From Orlajensenia leifsoniae (GTDB lineage Bacteria; Actinomycetota; Actinomycetes; Actinomycetales; Microbacteriaceae): a DNA stretch of 64,000 nt. Below, one piece after another: positions 1 to 13,111 of the stretch. The DNA lies in the NCBI RefSeq assembly GCF_004570845.1, contig NZ_SPQZ01000002.1:372001-436000 (forward strand), read 5' to 3'. Made by a program: the position numbers and the translations under genes. Below the pieces are notes generated by a model. It searched no databases and was not told where the DNA came from. It was given only the letters and a program-made list of their open reading frames with translations. How positions within the stretch are numbered: position 1 is the first letter of the stretch; each line of letters opens with the position of its first letter.

Positions 1-1247
<1,247 letters not shown>

Positions 1248-1252
1248 GGCCC

Positions 1253-3139
1253 ATGGCGAACGTCCTGTCGTACCGACCGAAGGCGGGGGAGATCCCCACG
1301 CAACCGGGCGTCTACCGCTTCCGTGACGCCACCGGCCGGGTGCTCTACGTCGGCAAGGCGAAGAACCTCCGGGCGCGTCTCAGCAACTACTTCGCGCCGC
1401 TGCACACCCTGCACGAACGCACCCGCCGCATGGTCACGACGGCCGCGGGCGTCGAGTGGACCGTCGTCGGCAACGAGGTGGAGGCGCTCCAGCTCGAGTT
1501 CACCTGGATCAAGGAGTTCGATCCGCCGTTCAACGTCATGTTCAAGGACGACAAGTCCTATCCCTACATGGCGGTGACCCTCGGCGAGGAGGCGCCGCGG
1601 GTGCTGGTCACCCGCAACACCAAGATCCGAGGGGCGCGCTACTTCGGGCCGTATCCGAAGAAGTGGGCCGTCGACGAGGTCATCGAGCTGATGATCAAGG
1701 CGTTCCCCATCCGCACCTGCAAGGACTCGGACTACAAGCGGGCCATGCAGTCGGGCAAGCCGTGCTTCGCCGGCCAGATCGGCCGCTGCTTCGGGCCGTG
1801 CTCGGGCAAGGTCACCATCGAGGAGCATCGCGAGGCCGTCAAGAGGTTCGTCTCCTTCATGGCCAACCAGGACCGCCGCATGGTCGCAGAGCTCACGCAG
1901 GAGATGAAGGCGGCATCCGAGGAGCAGAACTACGAGCTCGCCGCACGCCGTCGCGACCAGGTCGTCGCCCTCGAGGCCGTGCTCGAGAAGAGCGCCGTCG
2001 TCCTCCGCGACTCCGTCGACATCGATCTGTTCGGCATCGTGCACGATGAGCTGGCCGCGGCTGTGCAGCTCTTCGTCGTGCGCGGCGGTCGCATCCGCGG
2101 TGTGCGCGGGTGGGTCGTCGACAAGGAACTCGACATGTCGATGGCCGAGCTGGTCGACTCGATCGTTCCGCAGGTCTACGCAGAGGGGCTCACGCCGCCT
2201 CGCGAGATCGTGGTGCCCGAGCTGCCTGAAGACGCACCGGCGCTCGAGAGCTGGCTCGAGGACCGCAGCCCGACGAAGGTGCGGTTGCGAGCCGCCCAGC
2301 GGGGCGACAAGGCCGCTCTCCTCGAGACCGCGAACCAGAACGCCGGTCACGCGCTCATGCTCTACAAGACGCGTCGCAGCGCCGACTTCACGTCCCGCTC
2401 GAAGGCCCTGGAGGACATCCAGGAGGCCCTCGGAATGGCCGACGCGCCGCTCCGCATGGAGTGCTACGACGTGTCCCACCTGAGCGGAACCAACGTCGTG
2501 GCCTCGATGGTCGTCTTCGAGGACGGCCTGCCGCGCAAAGACGAGTACCGCCGGTTCAACATCCCCGAGACCACCGACGACACCGACTCGATCCACCGCG
2601 TACTGACGCGCCGGTTGGCCTACCTCACCGATCCCGAGGCCGAGCCAGACCCCATCGAGGTCGTCACCGCCGACGGCGTCGTCGAGCCGGCGAAGCGGCG
2701 CAAGTTCAGCTACAGCCCCAACCTGCTCATCGTCGACGGCGGCCAGCCGCAGGTCGCTGCTGCGGAGCGTGCGCTGCGGGAGTCCGGCGTCACCGGCATC
2801 CAGCTCTGCGGCATCGCGAAGCGGCTCGAGGAGATCTGGCTGCCCGACTCCGACTTCCCGGTCATCCTCCCGCGCAACAGCGAGGCCCTGTTCCTGTTCC
2901 AGCGCATCCGCGACGAGGCGCACCGATTCGCCATCACCCACCAGCGCACGAGGCGCAAGCGCGACATCGCGTCGGTGCTCGGCGAGGTGCCGGGTCTGGG
3001 GCCGGCACGCGTGCGCGAACTTCTACGGCACTTCGGATCCGTGGCCCGTCTGAAGCTCGCGACACCCGAGGAGATCGCCGAGGTGTCCGGCATCGGAGCG
3101 ACCCTTGCAGGGGCCATTCGCGCCCATCTCGACGCCTGA
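1253..3139 (+). CDS. uvrC: UvrABC excinuclease nuclease subunit C
   Basis: UvrC makes the dual incision around a lesion marked by UvrA/UvrB. The 628-residue product has the family layout. An N-terminal GIY-YIG nuclease comes first (QPGVYRF, then [14 protein letters not shown], residues about 14-50). A UVR (UvrB-binding) segment rich in E/A/R lies around residues 205-240. The RNase-H-like second nuclease begins near [11 protein letters not shown] (about residue 403) and contains VDGGQPQV. The C-terminal helix-hairpin-helix pair has [13 protein letters not shown] and [10 protein letters not shown]. The ATG at 1253 gives [15 protein letters not shown], a typical UvrC start, immediately behind the uvrA stop. 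An open frame in the same phase extends upstream into uvrA, but nothing supports using it. Confidence 0.98.
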   Translation: MANVLSYRPKAGEIPTQPGVYRFRDATGRVLYVGKAKNLRARLSNYFAPLHTLHERTRRMVTTAAGVEWTVVGNEVEALQLEFTWIKEFDPPFNVMFKDDKSYPYMAVTLGEEAPRVLVTRNTKIRGARYFGPYPKKWAVDEVIELMIKAFPIRTCKDSDYKRAMQSGKPCFAGQIGRCFGPCSGKVTIEEHREAVKRFVSFMANQDRRMVAELTQEMKAASEEQNYELAARRRDQVVALEAVLEKSAVVLRDSVDIDLFGIVHDELAAAVQLFVVRGGRIRGVRGWVVDKELDMSMAELVDSIVPQVYAEGLTPPREIVVPELPEDAPALESWLEDRSPTKVRLRAAQRGDKAALLETANQNAGHALMLYKTRRSADFTSRSKALEDIQEALGMADAPLRMECYDVSHLSGTNVVASMVVFEDGLPRKDEYRRFNIPETTDDTDSIHRVLTRRLAYLTDPEAEPDPIEVVTADGVVEPAKRRKFSYSPNLLIVDGGQPQVAAAERALRESGVTGIQLCGIAKRLEEIWLPDSDFPVILPRNSEALFLFQRIRDEAHRFAITHQRTRRKRDIASVLGEVPGLGPARVRELLRHFGSVARLKLATPEEIAEVSGIGATLAGAIRAHLDA

Positions 3140-3154
3140 GCGTCCGCGGGTCGA

Positions 3155-3160
3155 TAGGCT
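3155..3160 (+). promoter_or_regulatory. Candidate -10 element for rapZ-whiA
   Basis: TAGGCT lies in the 60-base gap after uvrC, 39 bases before the rapZ ATG. The same or a close hexamer (TAGACT, TAGGCT) recurs before sodA, ctaB, sufT, ileS and proA. I see no convincing -35 element. Confidence 0.35.
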
Positions 3161-3199
3161 GTAACCTCCCACCCCTAGAACGAAGGCGCATTCGAAGCC

Positions 3200-4072
3200 A
3201 TGACGGACGTCGAGCAGAAGGAAGTCCTCATCATCACGGGGATGTCCGGCGCCGGCCGATCCACCGCCGCCGACGCGCTGGAGGATCTCGGCTGGTACGT
3301 GGTCGACAACCTGCCCCCGCAGATGCTGCGTCCGCTGGTCGAGTTGGTCGAGCGGGCGTCATCCGGGCTCCCGAAGATCGCGGCCGTCGTCGACATCCGC
3401 GGTCGGGACTTCTTCGACGAGATCAGCGAGATGATCAGCGTGCTGCGCGGGGGAACGGAACTCCGAGTGGTGTTCCTCGATGCGACGGATGCCGCCCTCG
3501 TGCGGCGCTTCGAGTCCGTCCGCCGGCCGCACCCCCTGCAGGCCGACGGCACGCTGCTCGACGGCATCTCGGAGGAGCGTGCGCGCCTCGGTTCCATCCG
3601 CGAGGCCAGCGACATCGTCATCGACACCTCTGAGCTGAACATCCACCAGCTCGCCATGACGGTGACCGACCTCTTCGCCGAGGAGGGCGCCGCCGAGGTG
3701 CGGGTCACCATCGTGAGTTTCGGTTTCAAGTACGGGGTGCCGGCGGATGCCGACCACGTCGCCGATGCCCGCTTCCTGCCGAACCCCTTCTGGGTGCCGG
3801 AACTGCGGGCGCAGACCGGCCTCGACGCTCCGGTCAAGGAATTCGTGCTCGGCCAGCCGGGCGCACGCGAATTCATCCAGCGGTACGCCGCAGCGCTGGA
3901 GCCCGTACTCGCCGGCTATCGCCGCGAGAACAAGCGCCACGCGACCATCGCCATCGGGTGCACGGGCGGCAAGCACCGCTCGGTCGCCCTCGCCAGAGAA
4001 CTCGCCCACGAGCTGGAGCAGATCCCCGGGATCGGCGTGAGCGTGAAGAACCGCGACCTCGGTCGCGAGTAG
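3200..4072 (+). CDS. rapZ: RapZ/YvcJ-family nucleotide-binding protein
   Basis: RapZ-family P-loop proteins hydrolyse ATP/GTP. In E. coli the protein is an RNA-binding adapter controlling GlmS sRNAs; in Gram-positives the role is less defined. The 290-residue protein has Walker [10 protein letters not shown] (about residues 14-22), the family stretch [13 protein letters not shown] (about 107) and the conserved C-terminal block [13 protein letters not shown] (about 252), which belongs to the RNA-binding domain in E. coli RapZ. It sits between uvrC and whiA, the usual actinobacterial order; YvcK, the common third partner, is not present here. The sRNA-adapter role is known only in enterobacteria and should not be assumed. 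Confidence 0.95.
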   Translation: MTDVEQKEVLIITGMSGAGRSTAADALEDLGWYVVDNLPPQMLRPLVELVERASSGLPKIAAVVDIRGRDFFDEISEMISVLRGGTELRVVFLDATDAALVRRFESVRRPHPLQADGTLLDGISEERARLGSIREASDIVIDTSELNIHQLAMTVTDLFAEEGAAEVRVTIVSFGFKYGVPADADHVADARFLPNPFWVPELRAQTGLDAPVKEFVLGQPGAREFIQRYAAALEPVLAGYRRENKRHATIAIGCTGGKHRSVALARELAHELEQIPGIGVSVKNRDLGRE

Positions 4073-4125
4073 CTTCGGCTCGAACCCGACGTACGACGAC
4101 AGAACGCAACAGAATGGAACATCGA

Positions 4126-5103
4126 TTGGCTCTCACAGCCGACGTCAAAGAGGAACTCGCACGCACCGAGATCAACCGCACCACGGTGCGTGCCGCAGAA
4201 CTGGCGACGGTCCTGCGCTTCTCCGGCGGCCTGCACCTCATCTCGAGCCGCATCGCCGTCGAGTCCGAGCTCGACTCCGCGCTCATCGCGCGCCGGGTGC
4301 GCAAGGACCTCGCCGAGCTCTACGGGGTGCGCAGCGACGTCTCCGTCGTCGCGGCCACGGGCCTGCGCCGTACCAGCCACTATCTCGTGCGCGTGCTCGA
4401 CGGCGGTGAGACCCTCGCCAGGCAGACCGGTCTGCTCGACGCCCGGCGTCGTCCCATCCGCGGTCTCCCGAACCGCCTGACCACCGGATCCCGCGAGGAG
4501 ATCTCGGCCGTGTGGCGCGGCGCGTTCCTTGCCAGCGGGAGCCTGACCGATCCCGGTCGCTCAGCCGCCCTCGAGGTCACCTGCCCCGGCAACGAGGCGG
4601 CCATGGCCCTCGTCGGCGCCGCCGGCCGCCTCGGCATCCCGGCCAAGGCCCGCGAGGTGCGCGGAGTGCACCGCGTCGTCATCCGCGACGGCGAGGCGAT
4701 CAGCTCGATGCTCGTCGCCATGGGCGCCACCGACACGGTGCGCAACTGGGAGGAGCTGCGCCAGCGCCGCGAGGTGCGCGCTACGGCCAACCGCCTGGTC
4801 AACTTCGATGACGCCAACCTGCGCCGCTCGGCCCAGGCGGCCGTCGCGGCGTGCTCGCGCGTCGAGCGCGCCCTCGAGATCCTCGGCGACGACGTACCCG
4901 ACCACCTGCAGTACGCCGGCGACCTGCGCCTGCGTTTCCGCGACGCCAGCCTCGACGAGCTCGGCCACCACGCCGAACCGCCGATGACGAAGGACGCCGT
5001 GGCCGGCCGCATCCGTCGACTCCTGGCCATGGCCGACAAGAAGGCCGTCGATCTCGGGATTCCCGACACCGAGGCCAACCTGCCCGCCGATCTCGACGAC
5101 TGA
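4126..5103 (+). CDS. whiA: DNA-binding protein WhiA (sporulation/division regulator)
   Basis: WhiA is a DNA-binding protein with a LAGLIDADG homing-endonuclease-like N-terminal fold and a C-terminal helix-turn-helix. In Streptomyces it works with WhiB in sporulation septation; in non-sporulating actinobacteria its targets are poorly known. I chose the TTG at 4126, which gives (M)[12 protein letters not shown], the standard family N-terminus, and 325 residues, the usual length. GGA lies 7 bases upstream. An in-frame ATG at 4114 would add four residues. The LAGLIDADG-like core is seen at [13 protein letters not shown] (about residue 127), and the C-terminal HTH around [20 protein letters not shown]. 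It follows rapZ by 53 bases. Confidence 0.95.
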   Translation: MALTADVKEELARTEINRTTVRAAELATVLRFSGGLHLISSRIAVESELDSALIARRVRKDLAELYGVRSDVSVVAATGLRRTSHYLVRVLDGGETLARQTGLLDARRRPIRGLPNRLTTGSREEISAVWRGAFLASGSLTDPGRSAALEVTCPGNEAAMALVGAAGRLGIPAKAREVRGVHRVVIRDGEAISSMLVAMGATDTVRNWEELRQRREVRATANRLVNFDDANLRRSAQAAVAACSRVERALEILGDDVPDHLQYAGDLRLRFRDASLDELGHHAEPPMTKDAVAGRIRRLLAMADKKAVDLGIPDTEANLPADLDD

Positions 5104-5172
5104 TCTCCGCTCGCAGACGTCGGCATGTGTCAACCCCGGGAAGCATTCGGGGACCACGATGGTTGCCGTCAC

Positions 5173-5178
5173 TAGACT
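5173..5178 (+). promoter_or_regulatory. Candidate -10 element for sodA
   Basis: TAGACT sits in the 151-base whiA-sodA gap, about 76 bases before the sodA start. It is the same hexamer as before ctaB and the ileS T-box. No clear -35 is visible. Confidence 0.35.
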
Positions 5179-5254
5179 GGAAAAGTCGCCCTCACGGGCA
5201 CCTCGATCGCCACGCGCGACGCGCGTGGCTCCACTAGGAGGATGAACAACGCAC

Positions 5255-6983
<1,729 letters not shown>

Positions 6984-6991
6984 GGGCTGGC

Positions 6992-8196
<1,205 letters not shown>

Positions 8197-8206
<10 letters not shown>

Positions 8207-8985
8207 ATCGCACCCCGCTGATCGCGGGCAACTGGAAGCTCAACCTCGATCACCTGCAGGCGATCGCGTTCGTGCAGAAGCTCGCGTGGAGCCTCGACGA
8301 CGCCAAGCACGACTTCGCCGGCGTCGAGGTCGCGGTCTTCCCCCCGTTCACCGACCTGCGCAGCGTGCAGACCCTCGTGGCCAGCGACAAGCTCCCGATC
8401 GCCTTCGGCGCCCAGGACCTGTCGGCCCACGACTCCGGTGCCTACACCGGTGAGATCTCCGGTGCCTTCCTCGCGAAGCTCGAGTGCAGCTACGTCATCA
8501 TCGGTCACTCCGAACGACGCACGCTGCACAACGAGACCGATGAGGTCGTCGCAGCGAAGGTGCAGGCGGCTCTCCGCCACAGCCTGGTCCCGATCATCTG
8601 CGTCGGCGAGACCGCCGAAGACCTCGAGACCCACGGCCCCAGTGCCGTGCCCGTCGCCCAGCTGCGTGCAGCCCTCGCCGGCGTCACGAGCGCTGCCGAC
8701 ATCGTCGTGGCATACGAGCCGGTCTGGGCCATCGGCTCCGGCCAGGCGGCGACGCCCGACCAGGCCGAGCAGGTCGCGGCAGCACTGCGAGCTGTGCTGG
8801 TCGAGCTCCTCGGAGACGACGTCGCAGCGAAGACCCGCATCCTCTACGGCGGATCGGTGAAGGCGGCGAACATCGCCGGCTTCATGCGCGAGCCGAACGT
8901 CGACGGCGCCCTCGTCGGAGGCGCGAGCCTCGACCTCGACGAGTTCGCCAGCATCGCGCGGTTCAAGCAGCACGTCGGCCTGTAA
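8197..8985 (+). CDS. tpiA: Triosephosphate isomerase
   Basis: The enzyme interconverts dihydroxyacetone phosphate and glyceraldehyde-3-phosphate. The 262-residue TIM barrel has the substrate Lys in GNWKLN (near residue 12), the electrophile His in IIGHSERR (about 105), the catalytic Glu in AYEPVWAIGSG (about 177) and the phosphate-binding loop ILYGGSVKAAN. Its ATG lies inside the end of pgk. A long GC-rich hairpin follows the stop, ending the gap-pgk-tpiA unit. Confidence 0.98.
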
Positions 8986-8994
8986 CGATCGTGC

Positions 8995-9030
8995 GCGGCG
9001 GGCGGTCCGGGTTCCCGGGCCGCCCGCCGC
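8995..9030 (+). terminator. Long GC hairpin between tpiA and secG
   Basis: Arms GCGGCGGGCGG and CCGCCCGCCGC pair perfectly over 11 bp, and the inside also folds (CCGGG with CCCGG), giving a near-continuous stem 9 bases after the tpiA stop. There is no T-run. The next promoter-like hexamer begins 8 bases later. Confidence 0.6.
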
Positions 9031-9037
9031 GTGCCGT

Positions 9038-9043
9038 TATACT
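9038..9043 (+). promoter_or_regulatory. secG: -10 element of secG
   Basis: TATACT, a five-of-six match to TATAAT, lies 50 bases before the secG start and just after the tpiA hairpin. The matching -35 would fall inside the hairpin and is not recognisable. Confidence 0.55.
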
Positions 9044-9093
9044 GGCCTGAGTTCTTCCGGCGCTTCGTCGCGCCGATCTTCGAAAGGTTTTCC

Positions 9094-9345
9094 GTGGACA
9101 TCCTCCAGGTCGTACTCCAGGTCATCCTGGGCCTGACGAGCCTCCTGCTCACCCTGCTCATCCTGCTGCACAAGGGTCGCGGTGGCGGTCTCTCCGACAT
9201 GTTCGGCGGCGGCGTGACCTCGAACCTCGGAGCATCCGGGGTGGCGGAGCGCAACCTGAACCGCATCACGGTCATCCTCGGCCTGGTGTGGATCTCGGCG
9301 ATCGTCGTCCTCGGTCTCATCACGAAGTTCGAAACCGGCGCCTGA
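9094..9345 (+). CDS. secG: Protein-export membrane protein SecG
   Basis: SecG is the small accessory subunit of the SecYEG translocon. I chose the GTG at 9094 (GAAAGG upstream), giving 83 residues. An earlier in-frame start would add a 21-residue tail and would overlap the promoter. Two hydrophobic helices (about residues 3-23 and 52-75) flank the family's polar loop with HKGRGGGLSDMFGGG. It is separated from tpiA by a hairpin and stands 36 bases before rbpA. Confidence 0.93.
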   Translation: MDILQVVLQVILGLTSLLLTLLILLHKGRGGGLSDMFGGGVTSNLGASGVAERNLNRITVILGLVWISAIVVLGLITKFETGA

Positions 9346-9381
9346 GCGCCACCACCCTCTTCACGGATCTAAGGACACACA

Positions 9382-9747
9382 ATGGCATCAGGTGGTAGCG
9401 CGATCCGCGGCTCTCGCGTCGGCGCGGGTCCCATGGGCGAACAGGACCGCGGCTTCCACGCCGAGCGCGTGGCCGTGTCGTACTGGGACGCCCTCGGCAA
9501 CGAGACCGTGCGGCACTTCGCCGCGAATCTCCCGGCGGAGGAGATCCCCGAGACGATCGACTCCCCGTCCTCCGGCCTTCCCGCCGGCCGCGACAAGGAG
9601 AACCCTCCTCTCGTCGCCAAGATGGAGCCCTACAAGACCCACCTCGCGTACGTGAAGGAACGTCGCACCGAGGAGGAGGCCGAGCAGTTGCTCGACGAGG
9701 CGCTGCAGCAGCTGCGCGTGCGTCGCGGCACGGCTGCCGCCGAGTAG
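9382..9747 (+). CDS. rbpA: RNA polymerase-binding protein RbpA
   Basis: RbpA is an actinobacteria-specific partner of RNA polymerase and the principal sigma factor; it stabilises the open complex. The 121-residue product has the conserved N-terminal RGSRVGAGPMGE (residues about 9-20), a central core with AVSYWDALGNETVRHFA, and the C-terminal sigma-interaction helix KTHLAYVKERRTEEEAEQLL. The core has no cysteines, as in the zinc-free RbpA forms. AAGGA precedes the ATG. A perfect 18-bp hairpin follows the gene. Confidence 0.95.
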   Translation: MASGGSAIRGSRVGAGPMGEQDRGFHAERVAVSYWDALGNETVRHFAANLPAEEIPETIDSPSSGLPAGRDKENPPLVAKMEPYKTHLAYVKERRTEEEAEQLLDEALQQLRVRRGTAAAE

Positions 9748-9764
9748 CTCCAGCACTGACATGT

Positions 9765-9802
9765 GAAGAAGGGCCGCATCCGATCGGATGCGGCCCTTCT
9801 TC
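9765..9802. terminator. Bidirectional terminator between rbpA and pgl
   Basis: A perfect 18-bp inverted repeat with a 2-base centre lies between the convergent genes rbpA and pgl. One arm reads GAAGAAGGGCCGCATCCG, so on either strand the stem ends in CCCTTCTTC, a pyrimidine-rich tail that suits termination in both directions. Confidence 0.85.
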
Positions 9803-9828
9803 GTCGTGTGCGCGTGCTGCGCGGCAGC

Positions 9829-10596
9829 TCAGTAGCTGGGCGCGATGAGGTTCTCGGGAACCTCTGATGCGGCATCCGCGTCAACGAAGAACACCGTGCG
9901 CTTGCGCCCCTTGATCCCGGCGACGGGCACCTCATCGCGAGCCGCGCCGGCGAGGGCCAGGCCCAGGGCCGAGGCCTTGTCGGCGCCGGAGAGCACCATC
10001 CAGACCCGCTCCGAGGAGTTGAGGGTGGGCCGGGTGAGGCTCAATCGCTCGGCAGGCGGCTTGGGGGACTTGCGCACGGGGATGACCGAACGGTCCTCGA
10101 TGCTGATGCCGGAGCGGTGCGGGAACAGCGACGCGATGTGGCCGTCGGGTCCGACGCCGAGGAAGGTGATGTCGAACCGGGGAGCACCCTCTCCGTCTCC
10201 GTGGGCCGCGAGCTCCGCCGCGTACTGCAGCGCGGCGTCGTCGAGGCTGATCCCGGAATCCGACGACGGGTAGGGGTGCACGTTCTCGGCCGGAACGCTG
10301 ATGTGATCGAGCAGCGCATCACGAGCCTGCTGATCGTTGCGCTCGGCGTCGCCGGCGGGGAGCCAGCGCTCGTCGCCCCACCAGAAGCTCACCCGCGACC
10401 AGTCGATGGTGTCACGCGCCGGGCTGGCGTTGATGGCGGCGAGGACGGCCGTGCCGACGCGACCGCCCGTGAGCACCACGTTCGCCGTGGCCTGGTCATC
10501 GAGGATGTCGACTGTCTTCGTGATGAAGCGCGCGGCGACGGATGCCGCGAGCGACTCCGTGTCGGCGTGCACCAGGACGCGGCGTTCGTTCGTCAT
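9829..10596 (-). CDS. pgl: 6-phosphogluconolactonase
   Basis: The enzyme hydrolyses 6-phosphogluconolactone in the oxidative pentose-phosphate branch. The 255-residue protein belongs to the DevB/NagB-like sugar-isomerase fold: LTGGRVGTAVL (about residue 42), SFWWGDERWLP (about 72), the long DxNDQQARDALLDH region and LGVGPDGHIASLFP (about 148), which is diagnostic. It is the last gene of the tkt-to-pgl unit and its start overlaps the end of opcA by 4 bases. Confidence 0.96.
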   Translation of the reverse strand: MTNERRVLVHADTESLAASVAARFITKTVDILDDQATANVVLTGGRVGTAVLAAINASPARDTIDWSRVSFWWGDERWLPAGDAERNDQQARDALLDHISVPAENVHPYPSSDSGISLDDAALQYAAELAAHGDGEGAPRFDITFLGVGPDGHIASLFPHRSGISIEDRSVIPVRKSPKPPAERLSLTRPTLNSSERVWMVLSGADKASALGLALAGAARDEVPVAGIKGRKRTVFFVDADAASEVPENLIAPSY

Positions 10597-11558
10597 GCGA
10601 GAGGGCCCTCCGTGATCGCGCTCGGGGCGCCCAGGGTGGCCAGTCCACCCGTGATGACCTCACCATACAGTTCATCGGGGTCGAGTCTGCGCAGCTCGTC
10701 TGCGAGGCAGTCGCGCAGGTTGCGGCGCGCGAGCGCCACGTCGTGCGTCGGCTGGCCGGGCTGGGTGAGCGTCGCGATGCCGCCGTGCGTACGCACGAGG
10801 TCGATCGACTCGTCGCCACGGAACAGACGCACCCCGTGGATGCCCTGCGAGCTCTCGGCGCCCGTGAGCTCGTATTCGGTCTGCACCTGCAGTGCGAGGT
10901 GCAGCCAGGCGGCCAGGAGCGTCGTCGACGGGGAGTCGGCCGAACCCGAGACCTGGACGCCGGTGACGTTCTCGTACGGCGGCTGGTCGAGCACGGCGGC
11001 GAGCTGGGCGCGCCACAGTGTCACGCGCGTCCACGCGAAGTCGGTGTCACCCGGCGTGTAGTTCTTCGCGCAGGCCTCGAGGGCGAGCTGCGGATCGGCG
11101 TGGCGACGGGTCGCATCCGTGATCCGACGGAGCGCGATGAGACCGAGCGGAGATTTTCCGGGAACCTCGGGGGCGCGCCCGGGCCACCAGACGACGACGG
11201 GGGCATCCGGCAGGAGCAGGCCCATGATGAGGCTCTGCTCGTCCTTCGCCGTGTCGCCGGTGGGACGCAGGATCACGACCTCGCTGGCACCGGCGTCGCC
11301 GCCGACGCGGATCTCGGCATCGAGGCCGGGAGCTGCGTCGGGAGCGGCATCCGGATCCGTCGAGATGACGATGACCCGCATGGGGTGCTCGCGCGATGCA
11401 TCGTTCGCGGCCTCGATGGCCTCCTCGGTGATCGACTCGTCAGACGCGATGACGAGGGTGAGCACGCGACCGAGGGCGACGGCGCCGCCCTCTTCGCGGA
11501 TCTTGACGAGTGCCTTCGAGATGCCGCTCGTCGTGGTGTCGGGCAGGTCGACGATCAT
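10593..11558 (-). CDS. opcA: Glucose-6-phosphate dehydrogenase assembly protein OpcA
   Basis: OpcA is needed for full activity of glucose-6-phosphate dehydrogenase in actinobacteria and cyanobacteria. The 321-residue protein starts MIVDLPDTTTSGISKAL, the standard actinobacterial OpcA beginning, and has the family blocks VLTLVIASDES, VVVWWPGRAPEVPG (about residue 135) and TDFAWTRVTLWRAQLAA (about 185). It lies directly behind zwf with a 4-base overlap and ahead of pgl with another, so the three are probably co-translated. Confidence 0.95.
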   Translation of the reverse strand: MIVDLPDTTTSGISKALVKIREEGGAVALGRVLTLVIASDESITEEAIEAANDASREHPMRVIVISTDPDAAPDAAPGLDAEIRVGGDAGASEVVILRPTGDTAKDEQSLIMGLLLPDAPVVVWWPGRAPEVPGKSPLGLIALRRITDATRRHADPQLALEACAKNYTPGDTDFAWTRVTLWRAQLAAVLDQPPYENVTGVQVSGSADSPSTTLLAAWLHLALQVQTEYELTGAESSQGIHGVRLFRGDESIDLVRTHGGIATLTQPGQPTHDVALARRNLRDCLADELRRLDPDELYGEVITGGLATLGAPSAITEGPLA

Positions 11559-13096
11559 GGACGCCTCCAGGTGCGGCCGTCGCGGGCCAGTAGTTCATCG
11601 GCTTCGTCGGGGCCCCAGGATCCGGGCTTGTACTGCTGGGGCTGGCCCTGCGTCTCCCAGAACTCCTCGATCGGGTCGAGGATCTTCCACGAGAGCTCGA
11701 CCTCCTCGTGGCGTGGGAAGAGGGGTGGATCGCCGAGCAGCACGTCGAGGATGAGACGCTCGTAGGCCTCGGGGCTCGCCTCGGTGAAGGCGTGGCCGTA
11801 GCCGAAGTCCATGGTGACGTCGCGCACCTGCATGCCGGCGCCGGGAACCTTCGAGCCGAAGCGGATCGTCACGCCCTCATCGGGCTGCACCCTGATGACG
11901 AGGGCGTTCTGGCCGAGCTGCGAGGTCTGGCTGTCGGCGAAGAGCTGCTGCGGTGCGCGCTTGAACACCACGGCGATCTCGGTGACGCGACGGCCGAGGC
12001 GCTTGCCCGCCCGCAGGTAGAACGGGACTCCCGCCCAGCGCCGGGTGCCGATCTCGAGCTTGAGGGCGGCGTAGGTCTCGGTGGTGGATTCGGGGTTCAT
12101 CCCGTCCTCCTCGAGGAACCCGAGCACCTTCTCGCCACCCTGCCACCCGCCGGAGTACTGACCGCGCGCGGTCGACTTCGAGAGGTCGGAGGGCAGGCGC
12201 ACGGCCGAGAGCACCTTCTCCTTCTCCGAGCGGAGAGCTGATGCCTCGAAGGAGATGGGCTCCTCCATGGCGGTCAGGGCCAGCAGCTGCAGGAGGTGGT
12301 TCTGGATGACGTCGCGGGCCGCGCCGATGCCGTCGTAGTAGCCGGCTCGGCCACCGACGCCGATGTCCTCGGCCATCGTGATCTGCACGTGGTCGACGAA
12401 GTTGGCGTTCCAGATGGGCTCGTAGAGCTGGTTGGCGAAGCGCAGAGCGAGGATGTTCTGCACGGTCTCCTTGCCGAGGTAGTGGTCGATGCGGAACACC
12501 GCATCGGCCGGGAACACCGACGCCACCATCTCGTTCAGCTCACGGGCGGAGGCCAGGTCGTGACCGAACGGCTTCTCGATGACGACGCGTCGCCACTCGC
12601 CGTCGGCCGGCTTGGCCAGTCCGGAGCGACGGAGCTGCTCCGTCACCTGGGGGAAGGCCTTCGGCGGGATCGAGAGGTAGAACGCGTGGTTGCCCATGGT
12701 TCCCCGCTCGGTGTCGAGCTCGGCGAGGGTCTCCTTGAGGGTCTCGAACGCAGCATCGTCGTCGAAGGTACCCGGCACGAAACGGATGCCCTGGGCGAGC
12801 TGCGTCCAGACCTCCTCGCGGAACTCCGTGCGCGCGTACTTCTTCACCGACTCGTGCACGATCTCCATGAAGTCCTGGTCCTCCCAGTCGCGCCGGGCGA
12901 ACCCGACGAGACCGAATCCGGGAGGAAGCAGGCCGCGGTTGGCCAGGTCGTAGACGGCCGGCATCAGCTTCTTGCGCGACAGGTCACCCGTCACGCCGAA
13001 GATGATGAGCGCGCTCGGACCGGCGATGCGATTCAGGCGGTAGTCCTTGGCCGAGCGCAGGGGGTTGTGCTCGGCTGACACGTCAGCGGGGTTCAT
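11555..13096 (-). CDS. zwf: Glucose-6-phosphate 1-dehydrogenase
   Basis: The enzyme oxidises glucose-6-phosphate to the lactone and is the entry point of the oxidative pentose-phosphate pathway. The 513-residue protein has the nucleotide-binding stretch IFGVTGDLSRKKLMP (about residues 32-46), VVIEKPFGHDL, and the active-site signature RIDHYLGKETVQN (about 200-212). The C-terminal domain has YLRAGKRLGRRVTEI. It is preceded by pgi with a 15-base gap and followed by opcA, its assembly factor. Confidence 0.98.
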   Translation of the reverse strand: MNPADVSAEHNPLRSAKDYRLNRIAGPSALIIFGVTGDLSRKKLMPAVYDLANRGLLPPGFGLVGFARRDWEDQDFMEIVHESVKKYARTEFREEVWTQLAQGIRFVPGTFDDDAAFETLKETLAELDTERGTMGNHAFYLSIPPKAFPQVTEQLRRSGLAKPADGEWRRVVIEKPFGHDLASARELNEMVASVFPADAVFRIDHYLGKETVQNILALRFANQLYEPIWNANFVDHVQITMAEDIGVGGRAGYYDGIGAARDVIQNHLLQLLALTAMEEPISFEASALRSEKEKVLSAVRLPSDLSKSTARGQYSGGWQGGEKVLGFLEEDGMNPESTTETYAALKLEIGTRRWAGVPFYLRAGKRLGRRVTEIAVVFKRAPQQLFADSQTSQLGQNALVIRVQPDEGVTIRFGSKVPGAGMQVRDVTMDFGYGHAFTEASPEAYERLILDVLLGDPPLFPRHEEVELSWKILDPIEEFWETQGQPQQYKPGSWGPDEADELLARDGRTWRRP

Positions 13097-13111
13097 ACTG
13101 CTCCTTCGCGA